From the NCBI GenBank assembly GCA_937885345.1, contig CAKZZH010000025.1:1-10522 (forward strand): a DNA stretch of 10,522 nt, written 5' to 3'. Below the pieces are notes generated by a model. The model had not been told where the DNA came from and searched no databases. It was given only the letters and a program-made list of their open reading frames with translations. Positions 1-7,468 of this stretch are shown in pieces. The DNA comes from an uncultured Lachnospiraceae bacterium (GTDB lineage Bacteria > Bacillota > Clostridia > Lachnospirales > Lachnospiraceae). The stretch's first letter is position 1, and each line of letters opens with the position of its first letter. Both the position numbers and the translations under genes were made by a program.

Positions 1-19
1 AAGAAGAAAGGCTGACATA

Positions 20-61
20 TAATAGGCTTTGCCGTTGCACGCAAAGAACGGCAGTCTATTT
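20..61. other. Imperfect 40-nt hairpin upstream of the tRNA
   Basis: Bases 21-27 pair with 54-60 (one G-T pair), and after a two-base bulge 30-36 (TGCCGTT) pair perfectly with 47-53 (AACGGCA), leaving a 10-base loop. It may be the terminator of a gene lying to the left of the window, but only a short T run (59-61) follows, so that call is weak. A perfect TATAAT lies at 18-23, just at the hairpin's left foot. If it is a -10 box, its -35 would fall off the left edge, and the hairpin would sit in the 5' leader of the tRNA transcript. I cannot choose between the two readings from this window. Confidence 0.35.
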
Positions 62-86
62 GAATAGTGAATCATTATTCGGGCAT

Positions 87-174
87 GGAGAAGTACTCAA
101 GAGGCCGAAGAGGCGCCCCTGCTAAGGGTGTAGGTCGGGAAACCGGCGCGAGGGTTCGAATCCCTCTTTCTCCG
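87..174 (+). tRNA. tRNA-Ser, anticodon GCU (reads AGC/AGU)
   Basis: The 88-nt sequence folds as a class II tRNA. The acceptor stem is 87-93 (GGAGAAG) with 167-173 (TTTCTCC, one G-U pair), and the discriminator is G174. The anticodon stem is 114-118 with 126-130, and the 7-base loop CTGCTAA places the anticodon GCT at 121-123. A long variable arm lies between the anticodon and T arms, as expected for serine tRNAs. The T stem-loop at 150-166 is GAGGG-TTCGAAT-CCCTC, with the invariant TTCGA. The 3' CCA is not encoded (GTTT follows), so it must be added by nucleotidyltransferase. A terminator follows seven bases downstream, so this is the last or only gene of its transcript. Confidence 0.95.
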
Positions 175-180
175 TTTAAC

Positions 181-208
181 AAAAAGGAGTCCTATGGACT
201 CCTTTTTT
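181..208 (+). terminator. Rho-independent terminator of the tRNA-Ser
   Basis: A perfect inverted repeat AAAAAGGAGTCC - TAT - GGACTCCTTTTT, followed by one more T, forms a 12-bp stem with a 3-base loop ending in six T residues (203-208). It starts seven bases after the tRNA end. The A run on the left side could also let it stop transcription coming from the right. Confidence 0.92.
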
Positions 209-222
209 GTTGAATGAATATG

Positions 223-231
223 TGTTATAAT
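223..231 (+). promoter_or_regulatory. Probable extended -10 promoter for the HD-GYP gene
   Basis: TGTTATAAT at 223-231 is an exact TGn-TATAAT extended -10 element for the housekeeping sigma factor. No good -35 is seen at 17-bp spacing, where only the T tract of the terminator (203-208) lies. Extended -10 promoters can work without a strong -35. The predicted start is near 238, giving a leader of about 170 bases before the HD-GYP start codon. It is the only convincing promoter sequence between the tRNA terminator and the next gene. Confidence 0.55.
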
Positions 232-395
232 ATAGTGTAATTTATTGTTATGAAGACACTGAAGCGGTTTTAAATAATATTTCCGAGATCAACAAGGATT
301 TTAAGTCTCGTAAAATACGTATCACAGGGGATGTTGTAGTGGGGAATCTTAACAAAATCGTTCAGCATTTTGCAAAACGCAAGGTTGAGCGGTAA
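231..395 (+). pseudogene. Start-less open frame, possible 3' remnant of a lost gene
   Basis: A frame is open from the codon after a TAA at 228-230 to a TAA at 393-395 (54 codons). The peptide is soluble and protein-like, for example EDTEAVLNNISEINKDF near the start and NKIVQHFAKRKVER at the end, with codon use like the neighbouring genes. There is no in-frame ATG, GTG or TTG start and no ribosome binding site, and the extended -10 promoter overlaps its left end. I read it as the surviving C-terminal end of a broken gene, with its stop codon two bases before the Shine-Dalgarno core (GGAAGG) of the next gene. The family is not recognised. The alternative is a chance open frame inside a long 5' leader. 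Confidence 0.35.
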
Positions 396-402
396 AGGAA
401 GG
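394..402 (+). promoter_or_regulatory. Ribosome binding site that favours the start at 411
   Basis: AAAGGAAGG at 394-402 is the Shine-Dalgarno sequence of the HD-GYP gene. It leaves only 2 bases before an ATG at 405 but 8 bases before the ATG at 411, so the start at 411 is preferred. That also gives a typical Met-Lys-Lys-Arg signal-peptide beginning. Confidence 0.65.
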
Positions 403-410
403 CTATGGCT

Positions 411-3400
411 ATGAAAAAGAGAATGATATCAAGAACAGCAGCTGGTATTTTATCGGGCATATCACTCGGTGTATCTATGATCGGAGCGGTTCCACATATC
501 GCTTATGCCGAGGATGCCGAAGCCACCGAAGCTGCCGAAGCCACTGAGGATATCGAAGATGTTTTATTTTATACCGAAGGCGAGATCGAGGATGGTGAAA
601 GCAGCATTGAATATGTTTCAGACGGGCTCTCATTTAACATCGATTATACCGGCAAAGGAGAAGGATATTCGAGCAAGCTTTATGATAACAGGAACGGCCT
701 TCCGACCTCGGAAGCAAATGCAATAGTGCAGACGGTCGAAGGATTTATCTGGATTGGCAGTTACAGCGGACTTATAAGATATGATGGCGAGAACTTCGAG
801 AGAATCACCTCCGAAGAAGGGCTTACGAGTGTTAAGACTTTGTTTTGTGACAATTTCAATCGTTTGTGGATAGGTACCAATGACAGCGGCGCCGCCATGA
901 TGGAAAACGGTGAATATACCGTATATAACAAAAACAGTGGACTTATGTCTCTTTCCGTAAACGCAATTGCGGAAGATGCGGATCATAATATTTATCTTGG
1001 AACGACGCAAGGCATGGCGGTTATCGGACAATATGGCCTCCTGCATATGCTTGATGATGAGAGGATTAATAACGAATATATCCTTTCAATTAAGTCTTCT
1101 TACGGCGGGTATGTTTACGGTTTAACCAGGGACGGATGCGTCTTTTCGATGTACGACAGAGAAATTGTCGGATTTTATGATACAGCGGATCTCGGGTTCT
1201 CCGATGCACACTGCATATATCCCGATTATGCCAATGAAGGATATATGTATATTGGTGATGCGCACTCCAGGATTTATCATGGAACCTTTGAGGAAGGCAT
1301 CTTTGTTGTCGATAATACTTATGATGTGTCGCCGCTCAGTTATATCAATTCCATTTATTCATATCATGATGTGCTTTGGGTATGTGCCGATAACGGTATA
1401 GGCTTTCTGTATAACAATAAATTCGTTAAGCTTTCCAACCTCCCTATGTCTACGGCGATCGAGGCAATGATGGCAGATTATCTCGGTAATCTCTGGTTCG
1501 CATCTTCCCAGCAGGGCGTTATGAAGATCGTTTCCAATCGTTTTACCGATCTGTTCGATAAATACTCCATAGACGATGAAGTTGTCTACACAACCTGTTA
1601 TTACAGGGGCAATCTCTGGATCGGTACCAAAACCAAAGGTCTGATGATTATGCGAAACGGAGAACTCATTGATAAATTCCCGGTAAAATACGAAGTCTCA
1701 GATGAAGAAAGCCTTGACGTTGACCTTCTGGAAATCCTCAAAGAATGTAGAGTAAGATCGATCGTGTGTGACAGCAAGGACCGGGTATGGCTTTCAACTT
1801 TCGGAGACTACGGACTGATATGTTACAGTGAAGGTGTGATAAAAGCATATACCGAGTCAAACGGACTCCCTACAAACCGCGTCAGGACGGTTTTTGAATG
1901 TGATGACGGCTCGTATGCTGTTGCGTGTACCGGCGGCCTTGTTATTATAAAGGACGACAAGGTACAATCTGTTTACAGCGAAGAAGACGGAATTATCAAT
2001 ACCGAGATTCTTACCGTAGCACAGGCCGGTAACGGCGATCTTGTTGTAGGCACCGATGGCGGCGGAATATATATCATAAGCGGATCGGAAGAAATAACGC
2101 ATATAGGCGTGGATGAAGGGCTTTCATCGGATGTCGTAATGCGTATCAAAAAGGGTGTTTCACAGGATGTGTTGTGGTATGTAACAAGTAATGCCATCGG
2201 ATATCTGGAAACGGATTATTCCATACATACAATTCACGGTTTCCCTTACGCAAACAATTTTGATCTTTACGAGACCCCCAAAGCCGATATGTGGGTAATC
2301 AGCAGCGACGGTATTTATGTTGCGAAGGTTGAGGATCTAATGTCAGGCGGCGAAATAGATACGGTTCACTTTGGAATCGATGACGGCCTTCCCTGCATAG
2401 CGACCTCTAATTCTTACAGTGAATTCACGGATGAGGGTATTTTATATATGGCGGGAACCACCGGCATTGCAAAGGTTGACACGCAATCGGAATTCCTGAA
2501 TATCTGGACGATCAATGTGGCCGTGCCCTATATCGATGTGGACGGCAAGCGTGTCTATGCCGACGAATTCGGTAATTTTATGCTTGATTCAAGTGCAAAT
2601 AAAATAGTTGTATATCCTTATGTTTTTAATTATTCACTTATCAATCCCGAGTTGTCCTACTATCTTAAAGGCTTCGAAACCGATGTGACAACAGTTAAGG
2701 GAAGTGATTTGACGCCGATAACCTATACCAATCTTAAAGGCGGAGATTACTATTTCTGTATGGAAATTAAGGATCAGCTTGGTGAGGATACAGCGGTGTT
2801 TACGTTATATATTGAAAAAGCCAAATCGCTTGCCGAGATGTGGTGGTTCAGAATTCTTATAACGATCCTGATCATTGCAGTGATCGTTGCGGCTGTACTT
2901 CTGTATATCAGGTACAGAACAAGAAAATTTATCAAAAAAGAGAAAGAACAGAGAGAATTAATCCGCGAGATTGTTGAAGCTTTCGCGAAGGTAATCGATA
3001 TGAAGGATAAGTATACCAACGGTCATTCTTCGCGAGTTGCCAAATATACGGCGATGCTTACCGAAGAACTCGGTTACGGTGAGGAGATAGTCGAGAAGTA
3101 TTACAATATCGCGCTTCTCCATGATATCGGTAAAATAGGTGTTCCTATGGAAATCCTGAACAAGAACGGCAGACTTACAGACGAGGAATACGAGATCATC
3201 AAATCGCACTCTGCAATGGGATATAATGTTTTGAAAGATATCAGTATAATGCCCGAGCTTGCAGTCGGTGCCGGTTCACATCATGAGAGGCCTGACGGTA
3301 AGGGATATCCCAGAGGTCTTAAAGAGGGTGAGATTCCGAGAGTTGCTCAGATCATAGCTGTTGCGGATACTTTTGATGCTATGTATTCAAACCGTCCTTA

Positions 3401-3602
3401 CAGAAGAAGAATGAATTTCGATAAGGTTGTATCAATAATGCAGGAGGTTAAGGGAACACAGCTTACCGCAGATGTTGTTGATGCATTCCTGAGACTGGTT
3501 AAAAAGGGTGAATTCAAAGACCCTAATGATAAGGGCGACGGAAGTACCGAAGATATTGATAATCTTCATAAGAGACTTGAAAGTGAAGAGGATAACAAAT
3601 GA
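411..3602 (+). CDS. Secreted-sensor HD-GYP c-di-GMP phosphodiesterase (14 propeller repeats, Y_Y_Y, TM, HD-GYP)
   Basis: This is a membrane sensor of 1063 residues whose cytoplasmic end should hydrolyse cyclic di-GMP. Seen in the sequence: a signal peptide (MKKRMISR start, hydrophobic core, AYA cleavage near residue 33), then an acidic EATEAAEATE stretch. Fourteen Reg_prop-like repeats of the form (G/N)xxWIGTxxGL follow, about residues 109-680. A Y_Y_Y-type beta domain covers about 725-798, a single transmembrane helix 813-836, a short Lys/Glu-rich juxtamembrane helix, and an HD-GYP domain from about 850. The HD-GYP signatures are intact: NGHSSR (H872), HDIGKIG (H904, D905) and HHERPDGKGYP (957-967). 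Family knowledge: fourteen repeats form two seven-bladed propellers, as in Bacteroides hybrid two-component sensors that bind glycan fragments. Here no kinase, receiver or AraC domain is present, so the output is phosphodiesterase activity. The ligand is unknown. The gene overlaps the next by ATGA, and an alternative ATG lies at 405. Confidence 0.93.
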   Translation: MKKRMISRTAAGILSGISLGVSMIGAVPHIAYAEDAEATEAAEATEDIEDVLFYTEGEIEDGESSIEYVSDGLSFNIDYTGKGEGYSSKLYDNRNGLPTSEANAIVQTVEGFIWIGSYSGLIRYDGENFERITSEEGLTSVKTLFCDNFNRLWIGTNDSGAAMMENGEYTVYNKNSGLMSLSVNAIAEDADHNIYLGTTQGMAVIGQYGLLHMLDDERINNEYILSIKSSYGGYVYGLTRDGCVFSMYDREIVGFYDTADLGFSDAHCIYPDYANEGYMYIGDAHSRIYHGTFEEGIFVVDNTYDVSPLSYINSIYSYHDVLWVCADNGIGFLYNNKFVKLSNLPMSTAIEAMMADYLGNLWFASSQQGVMKIVSNRFTDLFDKYSIDDEVVYTTCYYRGNLWIGTKTKGLMIMRNGELIDKFPVKYEVSDEESLDVDLLEILKECRVRSIVCDSKDRVWLSTFGDYGLICYSEGVIKAYTESNGLPTNRVRTVFECDDGSYAVACTGGLVIIKDDKVQSVYSEEDGIINTEILTVAQAGNGDLVVGTDGGGIYIISGSEEITHIGVDEGLSSDVVMRIKKGVSQDVLWYVTSNAIGYLETDYSIHTIHGFPYANNFDLYETPKADMWVISSDGIYVAKVEDLMSGGEIDTVHFGIDDGLPCIATSNSYSEFTDEGILYMAGTTGIAKVDTQSEFLNIWTINVAVPYIDVDGKRVYADEFGNFMLDSSANKIVVYPYVFNYSLINPELSYYLKGFETDVTTVKGSDLTPITYTNLKGGDYYFCMEIKDQLGEDTAVFTLYIEKAKSLAEMWWFRILITILIIAVIVAAVLLYIRYRTRKFIKKEKEQRELIREIVEAFAKVIDMKDKYTNGHSSRVAKYTAMLTEELGYGEEIVEKYYNIALLHDIGKIGVPMEILNKNGRLTDEEYEIIKSHSAMGYNVLKDISIMPELAVGAGSHHERPDGKGYPRGLKEGEIPRVAQIIAVADTFDAMYSNRPYRRRMNFDKVVSIMQEVKGTQLTADVVDAFLRLVKKGEFKDPNDKGDGSTEDIDNLHKRLESEEDNK

Positions 3603-4270
3603 TCGCAAAGCGAATTATAAGGATCATTATGATTGTGATTACCGCGGCACTGGTTTTATTATTCGGTGTTAATGTAATAGTTGTATTTACAACGAAAGAC
3701 AGGATTATCACAATGGATGAGGCTTGTGAAACAGAGAATACGGACTGCATACTTGTTTTGGGCGCAGGTGTTTGGGGAGATTCACCCAGTCCTATGCTTG
3801 CGGACAGACTCGATGAGTGTATCGAATTATATAATGCCGGCACATGCAAAACAATTGTTATGAGCGGCGACCATAGCAGTGAATTATATAATGAAGTCGG
3901 CAGTATGAAGACATACGCTATTAATGCCGGCATCCCTTCGGAAGATATTTTTATGGATCATGCAGGCTTCTCAACGTATGAAAGTCTGTATAGAATCAAA
4001 GAAATATTCGGTGCCGGGAAGATTATTATCGTAACGCAGAAATACCATATGTACAGGGCATTGTACATTGCCAGAGCGCTCGGTATTGAAGCGTACGGCG
4101 TTACTGCGAATCCCAGAGCGTATGCCGGTGCGGCCTATCGCGAATTCAGGGAAGTGATAGCGCGCGACAAAGATTTTCTTCTGTGTATCTTTAGGCCGCG
4201 CCCTAAATATTTGGGAGAAAAGATCTCTCTTGATGACAGCGGTGATGTTACGAACGATCCTGTTAATTAA
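3599..4270 (+). CDS. SanA/YdcF-family (DUF218) membrane-anchored protein
   Basis: This 223-residue protein has one N-terminal membrane anchor (about residues 6-29, preceded by Lys/Arg) and an extracytoplasmic DUF218 domain. Family hallmarks are visible: DCILVLGAG (49-57) followed by SPMLADRLDECIELYNAG, TIVMSGD ending at D91, FSTYES (124-129), and TQKYHMYRALYIARALG (146-162) with His150 and Arg153. Length and layout match SanA/VanZ-unrelated envelope proteins of this family. In E. coli, SanA and ElyC affect envelope barrier and cell-wall phenotypes, but the biochemical reaction of the family is not settled, so none is assigned. Its ATG overlaps the stop of the HD-GYP gene in an ATGA, with GAGG just upstream, so the two are probably translationally coupled and co-expressed. 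That link to a c-di-GMP enzyme suggests an envelope role under the same control (inference). Confidence 0.85.
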   Translation: MIAKRIIRIIMIVITAALVLLFGVNVIVVFTTKDRIITMDEACETENTDCILVLGAGVWGDSPSPMLADRLDECIELYNAGTCKTIVMSGDHSSELYNEVGSMKTYAINAGIPSEDIFMDHAGFSTYESLYRIKEIFGAGKIIIVTQKYHMYRALYIARALGIEAYGVTANPRAYAGAAYREFREVIARDKDFLLCIFRPRPKYLGEKISLDDSGDVTNDPVN

Positions 4271-4359
4271 GAGAGGGCCGATCATCGGCTGTACTATGCT
4301 TCGCGCGCAGACGCGTAACCCTGCGGGTTCTTACGATCTTAATTACAAGTGGAGGATGT

Positions 4360-5244
4360 ATGAAGCAGTACGATACATATTTATTCGATCTCTATGGGAC
4401 ACTTGTGGACATTCATACGGATGAATATTCCATGAGGCTTTGGAATCGTCTTGCGGCTATGTTCCGGACATATGGTCTGGATTATACGGGCGCATCACTT
4501 AAGGAGAATTATTTCAGGATCTGCGAGAAGGAGAATCTGCTTCTGGAGAAGAGCGGCGTAAGCGGCAATAAGAGTGCGGGTGGCAGCAGGATCTGCGTAA
4601 GCGGCGCACAGTATCCGGAGATTGAAATCAGGCGCGTGTATGCGGGTCTTATTTTAGACAAAGCAGAAACGGATATCTTCCGCCATAAAATGTCTTCCTG
4701 CCCCGATATGAAAGCCCTTCTGCCGCATCTTGCAAAAGGCCGAAAGGTTACGATCGAAGCGCTTTTATATGACCCGCTTATCTATGTTCTTGCCAATGAA
4801 TTCAGGGTTCTTTCCAGAAGCAAATTAAAGATTTATCCGCACACCGCAGAGACTCTTAAGGCGTTAAGAGATAGGGGCGCAAAGCTCTATCTTCTCTCAA
4901 ACGCACAAGAGGTTTTTACGATGCCTGAGATCATGCAGTGCGGTATAGACCTTCTTCTCGATAAAATCTGGATTTCTTCGGATAAAGCCGTTAAGAAACC
5001 CGACGAGAGATTTATCAGAGACATTATTAAGACGCTTGATATTGATGTAAGCCATTGCGTTATGGTCGGCAATGAGGTTGCATGCGATGTGGGAGTTGCC
5101 GCAACTGTCGGTATGGACAGCGTGCTTCTCAACACCGGAAAGAAAACCGCAAAGCAGATCGGGCAGGAATTTAAGATGATCAAAAAGAAATATCCGGATG
5201 CCGTTAAACCGGTAGTGATCGGTTCAATTAAAGAACTGTATTGA
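4360..5244 (+). CDS. HAD-superfamily hydrolase with a repeat-rich cap insert
   Basis: This 294-residue cytosolic protein has the four HAD motifs. Motif I is FDLYGTLVD with nucleophile Asp10, motif II is LLSNAQE with Ser180, motif III is the lysine pair in KKPD (K212/K213), and motif IV is VGNEVACD with Glu239 and Asp243. The second motif I acid is Tyr12, as in haloacid-dehalogenase-like members, and motif IV begins GN instead of GD. The reaction could therefore be phosphatase or another HAD chemistry, and the substrate cannot be named. The region at about residues 53-90, in the helical cap, carries a low-complexity GVSGNKSAGGS insert bounded by DNA direct repeats. GGAGG at 4351-4355 sits only four bases before the ATG. 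The 89 bases before the gene hold no clear promoter or terminator, so co-transcription with the upstream pair is plausible but not shown. Confidence 0.86.
   Translation: MKQYDTYLFDLYGTLVDIHTDEYSMRLWNRLAAMFRTYGLDYTGASLKENYFRICEKENLLLEKSGVSGNKSAGGSRICVSGAQYPEIEIRRVYAGLILDKAETDIFRHKMSSCPDMKALLPHLAKGRKVTIEALLYDPLIYVLANEFRVLSRSKLKIYPHTAETLKALRDRGAKLYLLSNAQEVFTMPEIMQCGIDLLLDKIWISSDKAVKKPDERFIRDIIKTLDIDVSHCVMVGNEVACDVGVAATVGMDSVLLNTGKKTAKQIGQEFKMIKKKYPDAVKPVVIGSIKELY
4515..4605 (+). repeat. Interlocked in-frame direct repeats inside the HAD gene
   Basis: CAGGATCTGCG occurs at 4515-4525 and 4587-4597 (72 bases apart, 24 codons). GCGTAAGCGGC occurs at 4556-4566 and 4595-4605 (39 bases apart, 13 codons). 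Both spacings keep the reading frame, and the second copies overlap by three bases. They encode the repeated residues RIC and VSG around a Gly/Ser-rich stretch. The pattern suggests local duplication or slippage that lengthened the cap region of the enzyme. Confidence 0.7.
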
Positions 5245-5275
5245 ACTATTTAGAAAATGATATGGGTGGATTATT

Positions 5276-7468
5276 ATGAAAAGAAGAATAATTGGCATAG
5301 GCGTAGCGTTCATGCTCTTACTTGCCGCATTTACATGTTTTGGACCGATAGAGGTCGAAGGCGCAGTTACCGAAGATATGCTTAATACGGAGATCCCGGC
5401 TGATTATGTGATCAACGAGGCGACTCAGGGAAAGGCTCGCGACGGCGAGTACGACGCGTATTTTCTCGATGACGAAATCCAGGTCGTAAGCATAGAAATC
5501 GATGAAAACAATCTTCAGTATCTGTTTGAAAATGCTGCCGACAAGCCGAGCGTTATGGCGGAAAGTGTTACGATCGGCGATGCAACTGTAAAATACTGCG
5601 GTCTTAAAACAAAGGGAAGCTATACTCTTGAGCACTCCGTTAAGGATAATCCGAACAGCGACAGATATTCTTTTACCGTCAATTTTGGTAAGTACATCAA
5701 GAAAGCCGAGTATGGCGATAAGCAGAATTTTTTCGGCTGTAATAAAATAAGTTTCAATAATTTCTTCTTCGACAAGTCGATGATGAAGGAATTTTTCTCG
5801 TTAAAGCTTATGGATGAGATGGGGCTTCCGACGCCGCAGTACGGACTTGCAAAGCTCTATATCAATGGTGATTATTACGGCGTGTATGCGATGGTTGAAG
5901 CGATGGACAGTTCAATTCTCCAGCAGTATTACGACTGCAAAAACAGTGAGCTGAGCAGCTATTTGTGTAAGCCGGAAAATACGAATTTCTTATACAGCGA
6001 AATCCTTGAAGACCCTTCACCGCTCTGGGAAGAGGACGATGACACATATGCCGATGTTGAGGACATGATCCCTACGGTTACCGAGTGGGTACGAAAACTC
6101 AATCTGCTCAGTGAGGGCAAGGATTTTGACGGCAACAGAATTGATGTCAATTCCGAAGAATACCTCACGCTTCTTGATCAGGTTATGGACACCGACGAGA
6201 CCGTAAAATATTTTGCAGTGCACAGCTGGCTTTGCCAGATCGACAATATGTTTGACGGGCAGAAGAATTTCGGTCTGTATGTCGATTCGAACGGAAGAAG
6301 TCTTATGGTTCCATGGGATTACGATCTGGCATTCGGATGTTTTTTTCCGAGCACGCCCGAGAGAACTGCCAACTATGATATTGATCTGATGTTCAAGGAT
6401 GAATGGATCAATACCGGCTGGGGCCGGGGCGGCGGCAAAGGTAAATACGACAGCGTTGAGGAAGTATATTCCAATTATCCTCTTTTCAATGTAATATATC
6501 AAAACAGCACGCTTATGGAAAAATATCACACTTACATGCGCGAATGCTCGCAGATTGCCGCACTTGGCGGAACCGTTGCTTCAACAGGTAAAACATATGA
6601 TCCGGCGTATTTTAATTCTTACATCGATAAGTTTTCGGATATTCTTATCGAAGCGGCAAGCGAAGAACTTGCGGACAATGTTTATTATATGAACGGTATC
6701 AGTCAGCCATCCGGTGTTAAGGCGGCGCTTCCCAACCTCGGTAAAATAATCGCGATGCGTGCGATGGGTGTTGTGCTTCAGGTGGACGGAAGTGATGCCA
6801 TAGTGAGCAGCAAGGGATGTGCACTCGAGACTCTCGGCAATGCGCTTAATGATTTCTACAATACCAATTGGGGCAGAATTGTAAGTATTGATTATCAGAC
6901 CGGAATATATCTGACCGGAGACTATGACGGATCGTCAAACAGCTCTCCGATACTTTCGCTTAAGGAGGTCTCGGATGAGAAAAGGACAGAGCTTCTTGCG
7001 GCGGCAAATGTGACCGAAGAGAATGTCATAGGCTTATACGAAGTCAAGACTTCTCCCAAACCTTCTGCAGGATACACTTTATCGATTCCCATGAAAGCGG
7101 AATATCTTGATGATAAGGTTTCCTTCTGTGCGTGGAACGCAACTGCAGGATCGGTCCTTGATATGACAATTGACGGGAATATATATTCCTGTAAAACCGA
7201 GGCAATTGACTATCTGCTGATCGCACGCGGAGAAAGTTCGATATCGAACGATTCGGAAATCGGTTCATCGGATAACAGTTCGATATCGAACAGTAATTCG
7301 CCGGATGACAGTTCCGGTGCGAATATGAAGCGAATGATCATTCCGGTTGTAATTGCCAATGGTATAGCGCTTGTATGCATTTTGACCGGCGTTATGATAG
7401 TGCTCCACAATAAGAAACGCAAGAAGACAGCCGAGACTGAGAATAATACAGGAGATAATAATGAGTAA
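5276..7468 (+). CDS. CotH-like kinase-family protein, secreted and C-terminally membrane-anchored
   Basis: This 730-residue protein begins with a signal peptide (MKRRIIGIG, hydrophobic core, cleavage probably after VEGA near residue 30). A CotH-type domain follows. The recognised marks are KLYINGDYYGVYAMVEAMD (193-211, the NGxYxGxYxxxE pattern) and MVPWDYDLAFG (344-354), whose Asp348/Asp350 lie in the expected metal/active-site segment. After the domain come a beta-rich stretch, a Ser/Asn/Asp linker (652-683), a transmembrane helix (about 687-708) and a Lys/Arg-rich cytoplasmic tail. B. subtilis CotH is an atypical kinase that phosphorylates spore coat proteins. Related secreted proteins in fibre-degrading clostridia are not tied to spores, so kinase activity here is possible but unproven. 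A Gly-rich loop GWGRGGGKGKY lies at 381-391. The gene starts 31 bases after the HAD gene with GGTGG upstream, and its stop overlaps the next gene by 8 bases. Confidence 0.88.
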   Translation: MKRRIIGIGVAFMLLLAAFTCFGPIEVEGAVTEDMLNTEIPADYVINEATQGKARDGEYDAYFLDDEIQVVSIEIDENNLQYLFENAADKPSVMAESVTIGDATVKYCGLKTKGSYTLEHSVKDNPNSDRYSFTVNFGKYIKKAEYGDKQNFFGCNKISFNNFFFDKSMMKEFFSLKLMDEMGLPTPQYGLAKLYINGDYYGVYAMVEAMDSSILQQYYDCKNSELSSYLCKPENTNFLYSEILEDPSPLWEEDDDTYADVEDMIPTVTEWVRKLNLLSEGKDFDGNRIDVNSEEYLTLLDQVMDTDETVKYFAVHSWLCQIDNMFDGQKNFGLYVDSNGRSLMVPWDYDLAFGCFFPSTPERTANYDIDLMFKDEWINTGWGRGGGKGKYDSVEEVYSNYPLFNVIYQNSTLMEKYHTYMRECSQIAALGGTVASTGKTYDPAYFNSYIDKFSDILIEAASEELADNVYYMNGISQPSGVKAALPNLGKIIAMRAMGVVLQVDGSDAIVSSKGCALETLGNALNDFYNTNWGRIVSIDYQTGIYLTGDYDGSSNSSPILSLKEVSDEKRTELLAAANVTEENVIGLYEVKTSPKPSAGYTLSIPMKAEYLDDKVSFCAWNATAGSVLDMTIDGNIYSCKTEAIDYLLIARGESSISNDSEIGSSDNSSISNSNSPDDSSGANMKRMIIPVVIANGIALVCILTGVMIVLHNKKRKKTAETENNTGDNNE
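7236..7291. repeat. Two identical 14-bp perfect palindromes, 42 bp apart
   Basis: GTTCGATATCGAAC is its own reverse complement and occurs at 7236-7249 and 7278-7291, inside the linker-coding part of the CotH-like gene. The spacing is exactly 14 codons and both copies encode SSISN. The identity extends one base to the left (A). It may simply be a duplicated Ser-rich linker unit, or a pair of protein-binding sites on one helix face (42 bp is close to four turns). Confidence 0.75.

Noticed and set aside
3523..3933. 136-codon minus-strand frame across the HD-GYP/DUF218 junction
   Set aside because: Both plus-strand genes show clear family motifs through this stretch, and the antisense peptide has no recognisable features or start signals.
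4271..4359. Terminator or promoter between the DUF218 and HAD genes
   Set aside because: A small CCC-TGC-GGG hairpin (near 4320) has no following T tract, and no -10/-35 pair is convincing, so neither call is supported.
4360..4420. HAD protein as catalytically dead because motif I lacks the second Asp
   Set aside because: DxYGTL is normal for haloacid-dehalogenase-like members, and the nucleophile, Ser, Lys and motif IV acids are all present. Activity cannot be ruled out.
5276..5365. Lipoprotein signal for the CotH-like protein (Cys at residue 21)
   Set aside because: The residues before Cys21 are AFT, which does not match the lipobox, and a standard cleavage after VEGA fits better. The protein also has its own C-terminal membrane anchor.
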